Source: Hormiphora californensis (Eukaryota; Ctenophora; Tentaculata; Cydippida; Pleurobrachiidae). From it: a stretch of 64,000 nt of DNA. The stretch is taken from contig CM035360.1 of NCBI GenBank assembly GCA_020137815.1, positions 3,726,578 to 3,790,577 of the forward strand, given 5' to 3'. Within the stretch, counting starts at the first letter, position 1. Each line of letters begins with the position of its first letter. Position numbers and translations under genes: made by a program. The notes below the pieces were generated by a model. It was given only the letters and a program-made list of their open reading frames with translations. It did not search any database and was not told where the DNA came from. This document shows, one piece after another, positions 46,305-59,165 of the stretch.

Positions 46305-47494
46305 ATGTCGGGAGCCACTACAATTCGCTGTGTCCGGTCCTTATCTACCCGCTGCTACTCAACCTTTCTCTCCCCATCAACACAACAGAAACAAGGGAAC
46401 CGAGAAAATTCTTCCAAATATGGAACTCGAGAACTTTCTTCCAAATATGGAAATCGAGAACTTTCTTCCTCCAGTAACTTTACCGACTCAATGACGGGAA
46501 GTTTACAGCGAATTGAGAAACTCGTCGACTCTCCGGTTACATTTCTCGGAATTGATTATCTGAACAACGAAGAGATATTTTACCTGCTTGAAAACATTCA
46601 GAAACTCATCGGAACTAAACACCCGATTGTAGAATTCGGTGCTAATACACTCCTAGGGTCGACGGGTACATTTCGGGTTCACGGGCTCATAGCACTGTTA
46701 GCGTCCCAAATTGTTAATCTGTGTAACTCAAACGAACTGGTGTATAACAGAGATAAAACTGGTATTCTACCAAAACAAAGGCGGCTTGTTGAGGTGTGCG
46801 AGATGATCTCAACAGCGTTCTTCCTACACGATAGTATTGTCAGTACGGAGAGTAGCGAGGAACGGGGAAATTTACAGAAGGGAAACAAGCTATCTCTACT
46901 GTTTGGGGATTATTTCCTAGCTACAGGCGTGTTCACAATTGGCTAGTTTTGAGCACCCAAAAGTTGTGGATAGTATTTCTAAAGCCATTGCTAAGTAATG
47001 TGGAGGGCCGGTTTTGGTTGGATACTATTGACCCAACCTCGCCTCCCTCCCTCCCCGATATTACCAGATATGCAACACTTCGACACGGCACCCTGTTATC
47101 TTCCTGCTGTCTTTCATCAGGCCTCCTATCAGGAGCCCGACCGGATCACATCACAGCTTTGGAAAGTTTTGGGAGTAACGTTGGACTTGCAATTCAGTTA
47201 AAACGAGAGGTATTCGCAGTTCACAGCGGACGGGCTGAAGTAACATCTTATCCTTACATAGCAGCTGTTGAGAACTTAAACAGAATGGGTCGAGAAGTAA
47301 AACTGGGCACGCCGCCAGATCAAGTTATTAATCTGGGAGGCGGTGTAGAGAGGACTATTGAGTCGTGTGAAATACACTGCAATCGTGCCCTGGATGCACT
47401 CAATGTTTTTCAAAGTGTAGACGATGTATTTGTAGCCAGTTTAGGGGGTATTGTTAGGGATATCAAGTCAGCCAAACCAATTGTCACTGTATAG
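46305..47494 (+). CDS. PDSS2: PDSS2-like prenyl diphosphate synthase subunit, two +1 breaks
   Basis: Non-catalytic subunit of the mitochondrial trans-prenyl diphosphate synthase that makes the ubiquinone side chain. A basic Ser/Thr-rich presequence (MSGATTIRCVRSLSTRCY) is followed by family sequence: NIQKLIGTKHPIVEFGA (human VRKLVGTQHPLL), GLIALLASQ and GDYFLATG (human GDFLLANA). After the breaks come EHPKVVDSISKAIA, then TLRHGTLLSSCCLSSGL and CNRALDALNVF (human GNKALEALESF). The coding region is unspliced but uses three frames in turn. The first break is at about 46,934-46,946, at or just before a TAG; the second is at 46,996, the T of a TAA. Both are +1. The asparate-rich catalytic motifs are absent, as normal for this subunit. 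Without correction or shifting, translation would stop at residue 213. Confidence 0.87.
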
Positions 47495-48525
47495 TATTAT
47501 TTATTTTCTCGAGTTTTTGTACCGTGCCTTTTCATAAATTTGATTGTTTTTTTCGTGGTCCAAAAGACGGGAGATGGAGCGAGGAAGAAAAAAAGAAGTT
47601 TCGCGAGAAAGATGTCTCAGAAATTCATTTTTCGTCTTCCTCTCTCCATCTCCCTATCTCAGGGGTGAGAGGAATCTAGGATATTACATTGTTTTCTCAC
47701 TAATCTCGTGACCAAGATGTTCTGATAACTCTCTCACTTTCCCTCGTCGTTGAGAGACGAAGAAGGAAGATGTGGCAACGGAGAGATACTTTTGGGAACG
47801 CGCGCTCCAATATTTCATATGGAGAGTACAATTTCAGCAATTGTTACATTACGCGCATAACATACAGCGCGGCAGATTTGAGTGGTCATGTCCACAACAA
47901 ACACTCCACCGCTGGCAAGGGCACAGTTATAATACTACTCACTCCACCGCTGACAAGGGCACAGTTATAACCGGTGGTGGTATCATGATGGGGGGGGGGT
48001 AACGCTTTGTAACATGTGCAAAGTGTTACGTGTCACCCCCCCATGATAATCGGTCCTTGGTCTCGTGGCAGGGGAGTGAGTAAAGGCAGGGTCCTTTGTC
48101 ATGGTCCAAGGCATATCGGGGGAAATTTATCTGCCCGGTAAATCGGGGCCCGACTATCTAACTTTGTCCACTCCCAGGCTGGAAGTGGAAGTGCATCTAG
48201 TCTAGGGTTCGATCAGTTTGGAAACAAATTTAAAACACGGTATTTAACACCAACTGCAGTGGAAGATTATACCTCGCCACATGACGGAGAAACACTAAAT
48301 AATCATTGCGTTTTGTACAGTATTATTTTCAAACAAATATGTCATTGTAAACATTAGATTGTAATCGTGATTAATAACCAGCGCCACAGCTTTAAGTTTG
48401 TCTAAAAGAAACTCTCTGGATATAATATACGTTCAGCAGGGCAAGAAAATGCTCAGACTCTGGCTCTTTCAATGCAAGGAAACCGAAAAGAGCACACAAA
48501 ACATTTAATTAAACGGTTAGGTTGT
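47495..48525. other. Spacer with repeats, no gene
   Basis: Contains a duplicated CACTCCACCGCTG motif (about 47,904 and 47,939), a hairpin around the G run (about 47,984-48,048) and a pogo-like fragment with GGTAAATCGGGGCCCGACTA near 48,137. Confidence 0.55.
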
Positions 48526-48639
48526 AGGAACCGACCGAAACAAGTTGTTTATTAACAACCAATAAGAACTCGTTATTTAGGTCACGTGACTGGTTATTAG
48601 CCAATCAGGGACCAGTATTTCCTGATTCAGTCGGTTCCT
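48526..48639. mobile_element. 107-bp MITE family, copy 3 (114 bp)
   Basis: Ends AGGAACCGACCGAAACAAGT and ...CAGTCGGTTCCT. A 7-bp insertion (ttattaa) distinguishes it from the other copies. It lies between PDSS2 and the flippase. Confidence 0.9.
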
Positions 48640-49015
48640 GTTAGGTTGTTATCTGTATCAATGGATTAGCAATAAATCAAATTGCTGTTATTTATTAATC
48701 TGAGTTATAATATGGAATCGTCGAAAATCATATTGGTAACCAATATTTGGTTCGTTCAAACCCGCGGTGGGAGGTAACTGGTAAGGGTCGAGCAATACAA
48801 CTACAAGGCAATACAAGTCAAAAAATAAATTGTATGATCTACTCTTCTCCCTCTCTAGCTCTTGCTCACAAGAAATTCATGCAACTGCAGGCCCCAAAAC
48901 TCAAGGTCTGTCTGGTAAAAATAACCAAATATATATCGGAAACAAATTAAATACTGTTCCGCCTCAAAATCAACTTTTGTTAACGGTTAACACGGGGGCG
49001 TTAACACTTGTTGAG

Positions 49016-52000
49016 TTAACACTGTGCCTCATGTGCTGACGCTGCAGCTTCTGAAACTTGGATTGGTTCAAATTTAGTCCGATTATTATTGAACATCCTC
49101 CACCACTCACTCGGCCCTTTGAGTCTGTAGGGATTGGGCCGTAAACTGTCCAGTGACATGATTAGGACTCGGGGGAGGAAGGCCAGAACAAGAACTAGCA
49201 GGAGGTTAGCCCATGTTGCCGGGTTTGAAATGGCGTAGGAGAAGCTGTAGTGGGGATCCATTTTAAAGAATTTAAATAAAATAGGTATCATCCCGTAAAA
49301 ATATAGCCAGGAGTATCCTAGAAAAAGGGTCCCAAAGATGGTACACACGACCACTAGGGTAATATTAGGGCACCGCACTAAAAAGTTTATATTCATCGTC
49401 GTTATGGCCAGGATAGCAACAACCCCAGCAAATTCCATCTGCCCCATGGGACTATCCCAAGCGTCCATACTGGCGATACTGAACACCAGGGCCCCGTGGT
49501 AAAGAGCCTCTAACATGTGTAGGAAGTTATGGAACATCGTGAATTTCTCACTTCTCCTCCCCGTCCCATAGGAGGTAGGATCGGCTAGCAGCTTGTTGGC
49601 GCTGCCTCCATACTGGTTCAGACTGAAACACACCAGGGTACCGGGCTGAGCCCAGAAGGTGTTGAATGTGACGAAAATGAATTCCTCCAAAGGGTAACTC
49701 CCGCTGAACCCATTAAAGAACTGATAGAGAAGGATCAGCATTGTGAAAAAGATGTTTTTGTAGAAGAAGTAGAATACGAAATCACTGATTCGATGATATG
49801 TCCACTGGCCGTGTACTAACACCAGTTTTTGGAGCATTTTGAACTTTTCGATTGCGAAATCTGACGCCATGACGGCCTGTGTTCCCTCTCGTCCCGCTAT
49901 TCCGATTCCTATGTCTGCTTGACGGAGCATTCCCACATCGTTAGCGCCATCACCAATAGCGAGGGTCAGCACCTGAAAACATGGAGTTAGATAAATCCAG
50001 TGTAATTGTACTCGGGGGAATGATCAATTTCGCTTTGCGAATCAAAACTCTTAAGCTTTGGATGCAAGAGAAACCAAGTAGATAGGAGTAAAACAGTGCA
50101 CCAAGCTTAGCCTTTAGATAAACTAATATATGGAGTTCTTCTCATGACAAAACAGCAGTATTATAAGTACCTGGAGTTGTTCTCGTATGGTGGCTACAAT
50201 CATACTCTTCTGTAGAGGAGTGGTCCGACAACAAATAACAGTCTGACATGTCTGGCAGAGTGCCATGAAATCAGAGAGAAGGGATTTGTGAAGCAGGAAC
50301 TCTATCGCATTTCCAGAGATCACCAGAGCTTGCTTGTGTACCTAGGAGATACCAGGAGGGGGTCAGAAATTTGTCCAGACCCAATATTTCACCCAATATC
50401 GCACCAAATATTGTAAAGAAGATTTTGAAAATAACAAGGGGGACTCCGTTTTTCTGAACAGTGCACTGAGATCTGGTCGGCGCCGCCAGACATGGTAAAC
50501 CCAACTCCTTACCTGTCCGGTAGGTGTAAGAGCCATGTAACTGGTTAGTTTAGCCTTAGTGGCCTCATATGTGGTTGTCTTTATCTTGATGAGGTGGGTA
50601 TCTCGGGTGTAGAGCTTGGAACTATACCCAATACTGACAGCCGTCTCCTGTTTATCACCCGTCAACAGCCACACAACTATACCTTGAGGGGTAGAGGGGA
50701 GTACTAAGGATGTGAGGGGTTTGGAAGGTGGCAGAGGGGTTTAGGGAGGAACTAGGGAGGGGAGGAAGCTAGCTTGAGCTAGGCGAGAGAGTGTAGGGGA
50801 GGGAGATTAGGGGAGGGGAATGGGGATGTACTCTTGAATTTGTCAGAAGGGCGCCATGTGGGCGGGAGATGTGTCTCAATATTCCATGATCCCACACTCA
50901 AGTTTTACATTTACGTTCAAGAGAAATGTGCCCGGGGTCACGAACATGAAAAAGATGAGTTACCTCAACAAAACTAGATGGGGTACAAACTAGAAATGAA
51001 TCAAGATGAATTACCTGCGGTTCTCAGGGACGTCAGTACCTCTGGAACCCCCTCCTGCAGCCTGTCCTCAACCCCGGTAGCCCCCAGTAAGATGAGATGT
51101 TGTTCAATCGAACTACATACTTTTGACACCGCCTCCTCTCTCCCATCCATCTTGGTGCTCGCCTGAGGAGTGGAGTACGGGGTGAAACATTTTGTGAAAA
51201 AGGAGACTCCTTAGTTAGTACTGAGGGGATTGGAAATTGGTTGGAGAGGGAGAAGATACGCCAAAAACACATACAAACAGGTGTAGGGTTTTTGGAGAGG
51301 GAAATTTAGTATGTATTGACTGGAGTAGGAGTATTGAAGTTCACTTTGTTCGGTATGTATCTACATATTTTAGTAAGCATATAAAGTATCATCTCTCTCA
51401 CATTTTCCTTTCATTCTAAGGTTTACATTTCCTTTCCTGTTCTCTCTTTCTATTTCGATATTTGTCTCTCTCTCTCTCCCAATTTACAGGTTACGTGCTA
51501 ATTATGAATTCTGATGAAGTTATCAAGCACACACGCCCTTACAGTCCACACACAATATGTGTGCAGTGTGTGTACCGGAAATGCACAGTGTACAGGGTGC
51601 TACAGAAAAACTACTACCACTAGTGTAACTATCAGTGTGGGTGTTTCTTCAAAGTTGGTAATATCTAACTTTATAATAACTCATGGGAGGAAATATACAT
51701 ATCCAGACGAGGGTCAAATATCCCTTATCCAGAGAGCGTTGTTTCGGGACGCGGAGAGATAGGGTCGATCGAGAAAAGTAAGGGGTCACTCTTTACCTGT
51801 CTAAACCGCATGATAAACTGTTGGTATTCTGCAGGGTCCAACTCTTTGTAACCAATGGCCAGTGTTCTCATTCCCTTTTTGGCAAAGGTGTTTATCTGGG
51901 GAGAATATTTGGAGTTAGAAAACACAGAGAGCGATGGAGAAGGAGATAGAGAGGAAGTGAGCAATAGAGAAAGTGGAGAGATTATAACATCTAATCTACA

Positions 52001-54178
52001 CTTTTCTCAAGAAGACACAGCGAGAGAGAGTGAGAGAGAAATGTCCGATATAGAACATAGAGAAAGCACAAATAGCTATACTTGGAAGTGGATACACACA
52101 CACATACACACTCCCACAAAATACTTCCCGCTCCCTGTTGGTGCCCTCACGCACAGAAGACAATTACAACTAAACTCACATGCTCAAGAGTGGTCGCCCT
52201 ATGATGTATCTCATCTTTATCCACCGCCTTCCTCAGCCTCCCAAACATGGCATTATCAGCGCCTTTAGTGAACATCACCATTTTAGAAGTCCGAGGGTGT
52301 ACCACGATGATACTCATACATTTGCGTTTTGAGTCAAATGGTAGAGTACACAGAACCTAAATCGGGATATGTAGTGGGTGAGAGAGAGATGAGAGTTATG
52401 TTGACAGAATTGCGTCAGGGCGCCGCGCACTAACACTGCTGACAATAGAAAAGTACCATATTTGGTTTTACCGCGCGTACCTTGTATCTCATTATGGTAG
52501 ACTGATGTCGGACCACACACGACTCTGGAGTCCGTCTGAGGAGGATAAAACCGTACTCCCGAGCCGCGTTAACCAAAGATAACTCATCTGGTGATTCCGC
52601 TTCGTAGACGATCGTTTTGAAGTCCCGGGGAAGGTATTGGGAGAAAGAGGTACCCCTCCGTCCTGCAGTCGTCACCATGACAGTGTTACATATTGTCATA
52701 GGCAACCAGGAGATCACGTACAGGGATCCCACTCAGGGGTTGTGTCCTCTAGACAACTCATTAACTCTGGATCTACAGGGGGTCTATCGGCCGCTCCCTC
52801 ATCCTCTCCACCTCCCTCACCACCATCTGTCTCCGGGAGGTCCCCCATTTCAAGAGATCCCGAACAATTTATTGCACACAGACACTGCTTTGAATACCAT
52901 CCGATTCTCTGTTAGTGTCCCTGTTTTGTCACTGAAAACATACTGAACCTGACCGAGGTCCTCAGCGATACTGATGGAGCGACAGAGAATTGGGCTCTTG
53001 CCCAAACAAATCTAAATCCTGTTGAATGAACCAAATTTGGATGACTTTGGTGATCTCCAGAACGATATACAAGGACATGGGTATCAGTTGGTTGTAGACA
53101 ATCGCAAAAGTGAAGAAGGATAGAAAGGACACGTACGCCCAATTTCCCTTCTTTTCCCCAATGTAGGGTGGAGATTTGGAGTATGTCCCGTTAACCCCAC
53201 CAGCTGTGAAATCTCGTGGAAACAAGTTGTCATAGGTCCGCAACCACAGCCATTGCCCGAACGCACAAACAGCACACATCGCAAACATAATGCATATGAC
53301 GAATAGGACAATCCCGTTAAGAGTCCGCTCTATTTTGCTAGTTTTCCTTCTCACCCCACGACTGTTCTTCATTGCCTTGGTGTCATGACCCGCATAGATC
53401 ACCAGGCCTATTATGTGATCACAATTCCGTAGCTGACTGCCTCGGAGGATAAAGTTGTCCAGACACAGCGACATCTTAGTACAATGATTCATCTACCATG
53501 TATCCGTTTAGTTTGGATAGATCGTTGTTGGGTTGGTCCACAGTGGATCTCAGCTTGTAGACCTCTAATCCCTGTCTCCTCATAATTTGGAACTTTTGCC
53601 ACCGCTTTACTCTTCAGGTTCGTCTCCCCGTCCAATGTTGATGTGTCAGCAAATGCAAAACCACACTCGTCGGTAGTGTCAATAATAAGCAGATCGGCTG
53701 GGATTTCCTCTTTACAATAAACTTTCAACACATCCCCCACCTGGAGCTCCCTCCACTTCTTCTTGACCCAATTCTGTTTTTTCCGGTTGTAAAAGTGAGT
53801 TTCCCGGTCATTCAGCTGATCATCCTGCCGTCCTCTCCGAATATCCTCATAAAGATCCTTGATGGCATCAGACGCCAAGACAATCAATAACGGAGATATG
53901 GAGAAGTATTTCCCGACAGCATTGAGTTGAGGTACCCAATTAAGAATTAACATTCCCACAAAAAACCAGTTAGCCAGTCGGTGAAATTGTTTGTAAAGAT
54001 TGAGCGGAAGGAAGTTGTACCATCGGTAGTGCGTGGTACAAACCTCGTTGTTTCGATAATCTATACCACTTGAAAAGGCTGTTACTTTTCTGAGTTGCTG
54101 TTTCGGATCTTGTCGGCCGAAGATGGAGCTGGAGCTGAAACCGCGGACGTGACCTCGGATTTTCCTGCCCGTTTCCAT
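49016..54178 (-). CDS. ATP10: Class V P4-ATPase (ATP10-like lipid flippase), several frame breaks
   Basis: P4-ATPases move phospholipids from the outer to the inner leaflet. Exons (minus): 52481-54178, 52180-52356, 51797-51895, 51015-51162, 50513-50682, 50171-50341 and 49016-49972. Visible: N-terminal [16 protein letters not shown], actuator TLDGETNLK, the [13 protein letters not shown] segment, [11 protein letters not shown] with the phosphorylated Asp, [12 protein letters not shown] and [11 protein letters not shown] in the nucleotide domain, [34 protein letters not shown], and C-terminal membrane helices to EAQC. The last six exons are clean. The first is broken at about 53,560-53,590 (+1), 53,475-53,481 (+1, TAC TAA G), 52,978-52,996 (+1, just before the IAEDLGQ segment), 52,846-52,855 (+1 at TGA) and 52,717-52,735 (net -1 or +2). 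ICNTVMV and the DKTG context favour ATP10 over other classes. Confidence 0.9.
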
Positions 54179-56575
54179 CCTATGTAAGGAGGGAGGGTGA
54201 GTTAGAAATATGGGAGGGAGGGAGAGTGAGTTAGTAATTATAGAGGGGAGATTGAGTTATTATCGGGGAGGGAAAGATATGCAATGTACAATGTGTAAAT
54301 GAATTTGATGAGGGGTTAAAATATTATTGATGGTCCTTGTCCCGGAGAGTGCTCTACTCACGGTTGCGAGGAGCTATTTACAAGTAAAACAAGGAAGTTT
54401 TAGTTCAACTGTTGAACTAAAACTTCCTTGTTTTACTTGGAGGGGTTAAAATATTGAGGTCGACAATTGAGATTCTATATGATTAATAACAAGGTGATTC
54501 TATAGAATGGTAGCTGTAAGATCCTTACTGAGCAGCAACGTGTCATGATGGGTATCAGAGGATCTACTAGACAACCTACTAGGAACAACATACTCCGATA
54601 TATATGGTATGATCATCAGACTGATTCAATATAACATAATATGACGGGGGTATGGTAACTTAATCACTCGGTTAACGTCACAAAGCATATGCCAACAACT
54701 TTGTTTTCACTTGAGAAATGAGAATGATATAAATCAAGGGAAAACAAATCACAAAAAGTGACGCTGTGTAATTCTAAAAAGACGGGCTTTCCTGTGAGAA
54801 AATGTAGGGTAAACAAAATGGCAGTGAAAAAAGTGCAAGCTGAATCACATACATCTCCGTTTCTAAAAGTCACATAATATGATAAAGTACTGTTTGAAAA
54901 TCTTTTTTCTGAATGTCTGACCAAACGGGAGGCACACTCACAACTGCAAACCATCACGATAAAGTACACCGGGGTCAAGCAAAGGACTGTATTGAGAGAG
55001 GTATAATCTATGCTTGTCACATCCAATAGAGGATAGTCCCATGAGTAGACCGAGAGATAGCCACGTGTACGTGCACAAAATAGTCACACAAAATTATACG
55101 CAATATTAATTATCAACTTAATTAGATACACACCCATGTGATTATCAGAACCTCTCCTTCTCCTTCCCTCTCCCTCTCTCCCTCTAGTCTCCCTCCCTGG
55201 CATATCTCTCTAATTTGCTCCTTCTCTCTCTCTCTACTTTGCTCAAACTCCGTCTACCTGCCTCCGTTGTGACGTCACACAAATGTGAGTGCCAAGAGCA
55301 AAATCACATGCTTCACAAGTTTTAAACACACAATGTCGCATGGCACTCGTTCCGGCCTATCGTGTTCCGTCATTCTCCAGTTTCTACTCTCTATTTTCCT
55401 TCCTCATACCTCTCTATCCTGGTATATCAGGTTGATGTATATCAGGAAGGGCTATTGAAAATAGAGAGCAGAATCGAAGAGAAACACGTTTATTTAATCT
55501 GAAATAAACTTGTTTCTCTTTGTCATCCGGCTCTCCGGTGGAAGGTGAACCAGTCCTGTATAGAGAGCAGAAACTGTAAAATGTACAATGACGGAATACA
55601 ATAGGCCGGAACAAGTGATTTACAGCTTTGTTGCAGATATGTCAACAAAGCTGTACACAATTATCAAGAAAGAAAGGATCACAGGGGAGCTCAGAGCGTT
55701 AGATGGGTAGCCATGACAACAGTTAGAGGGTGCCAGGTGTGTGTGTGTGTGAGAGAGATGATCATAGGAGTGGGATCGAGTTTACAATCTCACATGATCA
55801 CTTCATCATGGTGTTAGATGTGAAAACGGGTGATAATGCAATCTACAAGCAATACACAGGATAGTGCTATTCTTCAGCGGGAAGTCTGATATATATTAAA
55901 AAGTTTATTAGCCGGAATCTCCCCAATCTCTCTCACCCCTTCTCTCTCTTCCACACATTATTGGCAGTTCCTAATTTATGTGACTGCCACGTTGCACGTC
56001 TCTATGAATATATCTAGCACATACGGGGAGGGGGGCTGCCGCAACAATCTCATGTCTCATTTGTGATTTTCAGGGTACCACCCACATACACATCACCTGC
56101 ATTATGCAGGGACATGAGTGGGATATAATGTAGAGTCTAATTCATATATTCATAACAAGGACTACAAAATAAATCAAAATAAATCAAATCTTTCTGTGCA
56201 TTATATCTTTACCTATGTAAGTCCCCTCAAGCTTGATTTCTTTGAGAATAAAAGCACTTTATAAATGTGACGTCAAATCTCTGATCACGCTCTGGACTGC
56301 AATAATTTGGCAACAATATTTTGATTTTCCTCTGGGGGAGACAGGAAGAAAGAAAAGAAAGGGAGAGAGAGAGGTTCTCATTATATGCAATCAAAAGCCA
56401 TACCAAATCAGCTTTTGTCTTTCAATCCAATTCAGTATGCAGGCAGCATAATGTGCAAATCCTATCTTAAAAACCAAACAACAAACTGATGTTTTGTTCA
56501 AATCCGGGGCGCGGTGAGAGTGGGTCTACCTAGGGAAATGAACTGCTATCAAACGACTCTGGACTATAAACAATG
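54179..56575. other. Spacer with two inverted repeats, no gene
   Basis: A near-perfect hairpin lies at 54,377-54,439 (AAGTAAAACAAGGAAGTTTT and its complement). A 260-bp inverted-repeat element lies at about 55,348-55,612: TTCCGGCCTATCGTGTTCCG mirrors GGAATACAATAGGCCGGAA, with inner TCTCTATTTTC/GAAAATAGAGA pairs. No coding exon is recognised. Confidence 0.6.
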
Positions 56576-56579
56576 AAGC

Positions 56580-56594
56580 CTCTTTGGTCTCTCT

Positions 56595-56648
<54 letters not shown>

Positions 56649-56749
56649 CTCTCTTCTCTCTCTCCTCCTCTCTCTCTCTCTCTCCTCCTCCCCCTCTCTC
56701 TCTCCCTCTCTCTCTCCCCCCCCCCCTCTCTCCTCTCTCCTCTCTCTCC

Positions 56750-56799
<50 letters not shown>

Positions 56800-56842
56800 C
56801 TACTCTCTCTTCCTTTCTCTCCCGTTCCCTCCTCTCTCTTCT

Positions 56843-56878
<36 letters not shown>

Positions 56879-56996
56879 CCCCCTCTGCTCCCTCTCTCTT
56901 CCTCTCCCCCTCCTCTATCGCTCTCTCCCCTCTATCCCCCTCTCTCTCTACTCCCCTCTCTCCCCTCTCTCTTATCTCTATCTCTCTCTTTTTTTC

Positions 56997-57033
<37 letters not shown>

Positions 57034-57104
57034 CTCTCTCTCTCTCTCTCTCTCTCCCCTCTCTCTCCCTCTCTCTCTCTCTCCTCTCTCTCTCTCTCCC
57101 TCAT
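56580..57104 (+). repeat. 525-bp CT microsatellite block
   Basis: Nearly continuous C/T with CCCC, TCTT and occasional A interruptions, the longest simple repeat in the window. The two 179-243 codon frames across it are repeat artefacts. The flank to 58,524 is CA/ACACAC-rich and without a gene. Confidence 0.95.
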
Positions 57105-58280
57105 GTGGTTGAAGTACAACAAACAGTATGAGTGTGGTTCAAGATATATAAAAAACACTATCTCACACATGTGTGTGTGTGCAGTGCAGTGCTTACACAC
57201 ACAGTTAGATATGTGTCCACTATAATACCGCTCCAGCTCTATCAATAACACCGACACACAAACTCACAAACTGACCGACGCACGAAATCACACACAGACG
57301 CATAAACACACCGCTGCAAAAAACCAAACACACAAAATCAAACACACAATCAAACACACAAAATCACACACAGAAGCTGGACGCACAGCCATGTAAAATA
57401 TCGCTGCTAAGTCGCACTTTATGGCCCAATGATCAGGAACATTATGCATTATAATGATATTGGATGTTCTTGCTCTCTCAGGCCAGTGTATTGTCTCACT
57501 GCACTCTTATATTCAAGACGTTATACGTGCCCCTCATAGAGCTACTACATACACATTTTAATGTACCTTTAGGCACTTTAACACAGCCAAACAAACAAAG
57601 TTCTTTAAATTATATTATGGAAAGCCCACGATTGACTCTATCGTTAGATTAATTGTGCACTGTTTACAATAACACGGTGGCCTCAGCCTCGGAAAATGAA
57701 CAAACCAAGTGACACTTGCACATATAACTTATAACTCATGGGACACGTCTGAACAACCCCACACATTGACATACACGTGTGTCTATAAAAGTGACGGCTA
57801 AATTATAACGCAACCCACTGCAGTATTATTACCATGCTGCACACTTGTTTAAAACATGCCCAATACACCGTGGAGTTACATGTATCCTATCAATGGCATG
57901 ACGTTGCCTGTATAAAGTGCATCACTTCAACACACAAGGTGCAATGACTTGCCCTGCCTCGACCCTGGTTAGAACATAACAAGCAATGACCCTGTTGCAG
58001 CAGAGGATCTGATCTTATACAGCTTCGAACAACCTAACGTGAGTGATGGTGACATTCCAACAAGTCATTCCTGTGATCATGACCTGCTGGACTTTTAATA
58101 AGAAACCATTTGGTAGCTGATGAAATTGGATCCTCCATGACATACAGGAGATATAGAACTAATGCCATGTGGTGGCCGACCGAGCAGGACCACCGACCAT
58201 CTGGCAGCTAAAAATATCGAATTACCTAAACTGAATGGGCTTGTTGCGATGATGGATATAAGCCTGTATGAGTAATGAGG

Positions 58281-58349
58281 CTGTATCGGACCCCGATTTA
58301 CCGGGATCCTCGGATCAATCGGAGACCGGTAAATCGGGGTCCGACTGTA
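58281..58349. mobile_element. Minimal pogo-like MITE
   Basis: TATCGGACCCCGATTTACCG pairs with CGGTAAATCGGGGTCCGACT, separated by about 25 bp. Confidence 0.8.
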
Positions 58350-58524
58350 CACGTGACTGCTGCAACACAATGAAAGCAATAAATGTACCGAGGTTCTGGG
58401 TAACTGTTGAGTAATTAGTGCGTGGAGTAAGAAAGGAAACATTAAGGCATTAACAGAGGATAAAACTTTGTAAGCTGTAATGTATAAAACATTCAATTAA
58501 AATTAAAACTAAAATGTACAGCCG

Positions 58525-59165
58525 TTATTGAAGGCCATGTCTTTGGAGAGCTAACTGTACCTTGTCAAAGTCTCTACCCTCTCTGATAATAGTAAAAGTA
58601 TTGTCAGTAACTGAAATGCTAAAAACAGTACTTGCCTGAGGCTTCCCTAAATGCCCTCCATCCACTGTTAAGTCTAAATCTTCCCATAAATCCTGGAAAT
58701 CTTGGACTTGAACTGAGTTACCGGTGTTCGATTTGTTTCGCTGAGGTAAGGGCAATTGGTTTTCCCACCGACCTACACAGGTCTAACACGAACTGGTGAT
58801 CGGGAATTCGAACTCCAAGTGTAGAGCAGGTTGGATTGAGATGAGGATTCAGGTCGGGGATACAGCGGGGTAAAACAACAGTGATCCCACCAGGAAGAAG
58901 ATCGGAGAGTAACGACGAAAATTCCCCAACTTGGACGCATTTTGTGAAATCTTCAAGTTTTTCAACACAAATTGCAAGAGGTTTTGAAAAGTCTCGCCCT
59001 TTAATTTTGTAAATTTTGGATACAGCATCAGTGTTTTCGGCCAGACAGCAAATACCGTAGATAGTATCAGTGGGAATTGCCACAACTCCTCCTCTCAGTA
59101 AAATTTCGGTGGCTTTGTTTAGGGCCTCTTGACCTTCCTTAAACACCCTCTCATGATTAAGCCAT
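58525..59165 (-). CDS. YRDC: YrdC-domain tRNA threonylcarbamoyl-AMP synthase, frame-broken
   Basis: YRDC makes threonylcarbamoyl-adenylate for the t6A modification at position 37 of ANN-decoding tRNAs. Family motifs run in order: RGGVVAIPTDTIYGICCLA, YKIKGRDFSKPLAICVEKL, SDLLPGGITVVLPR, LGVRIPDHQFVLDL, PIALTSA, then DFQDLWEDLDLTVDGGHLG and FTIIREGRD (human LTSANLSS..., EEFQDLW, VIDGGQIG, IIRPG). The coding region is unspliced. A +1 break at 58,735-58,741 (GCGAAAC) falls inside the conserved LTSAN: frame 0 gives LTSAK and stops five codons later, frame +1 gives N and continues to the end. The 5' end is also odd: in the working frame there is no ATG. The nearest, at 59,165, reads ATG GCT TAA and needs another +1 step to enter the frame; otherwise an upstream exon is missing. 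Confidence 0.87.

Noticed and set aside
56526-57257. Open frames of 179-243 codons on both strands (Ser-Leu or Arg-Glu rich)
   Set aside because: They are translations of a CT/GA microsatellite; the same applies to frames at 3.75-4.15, 16.7-17.2, 19.1-19.4 and 36.2-36.6 kb.
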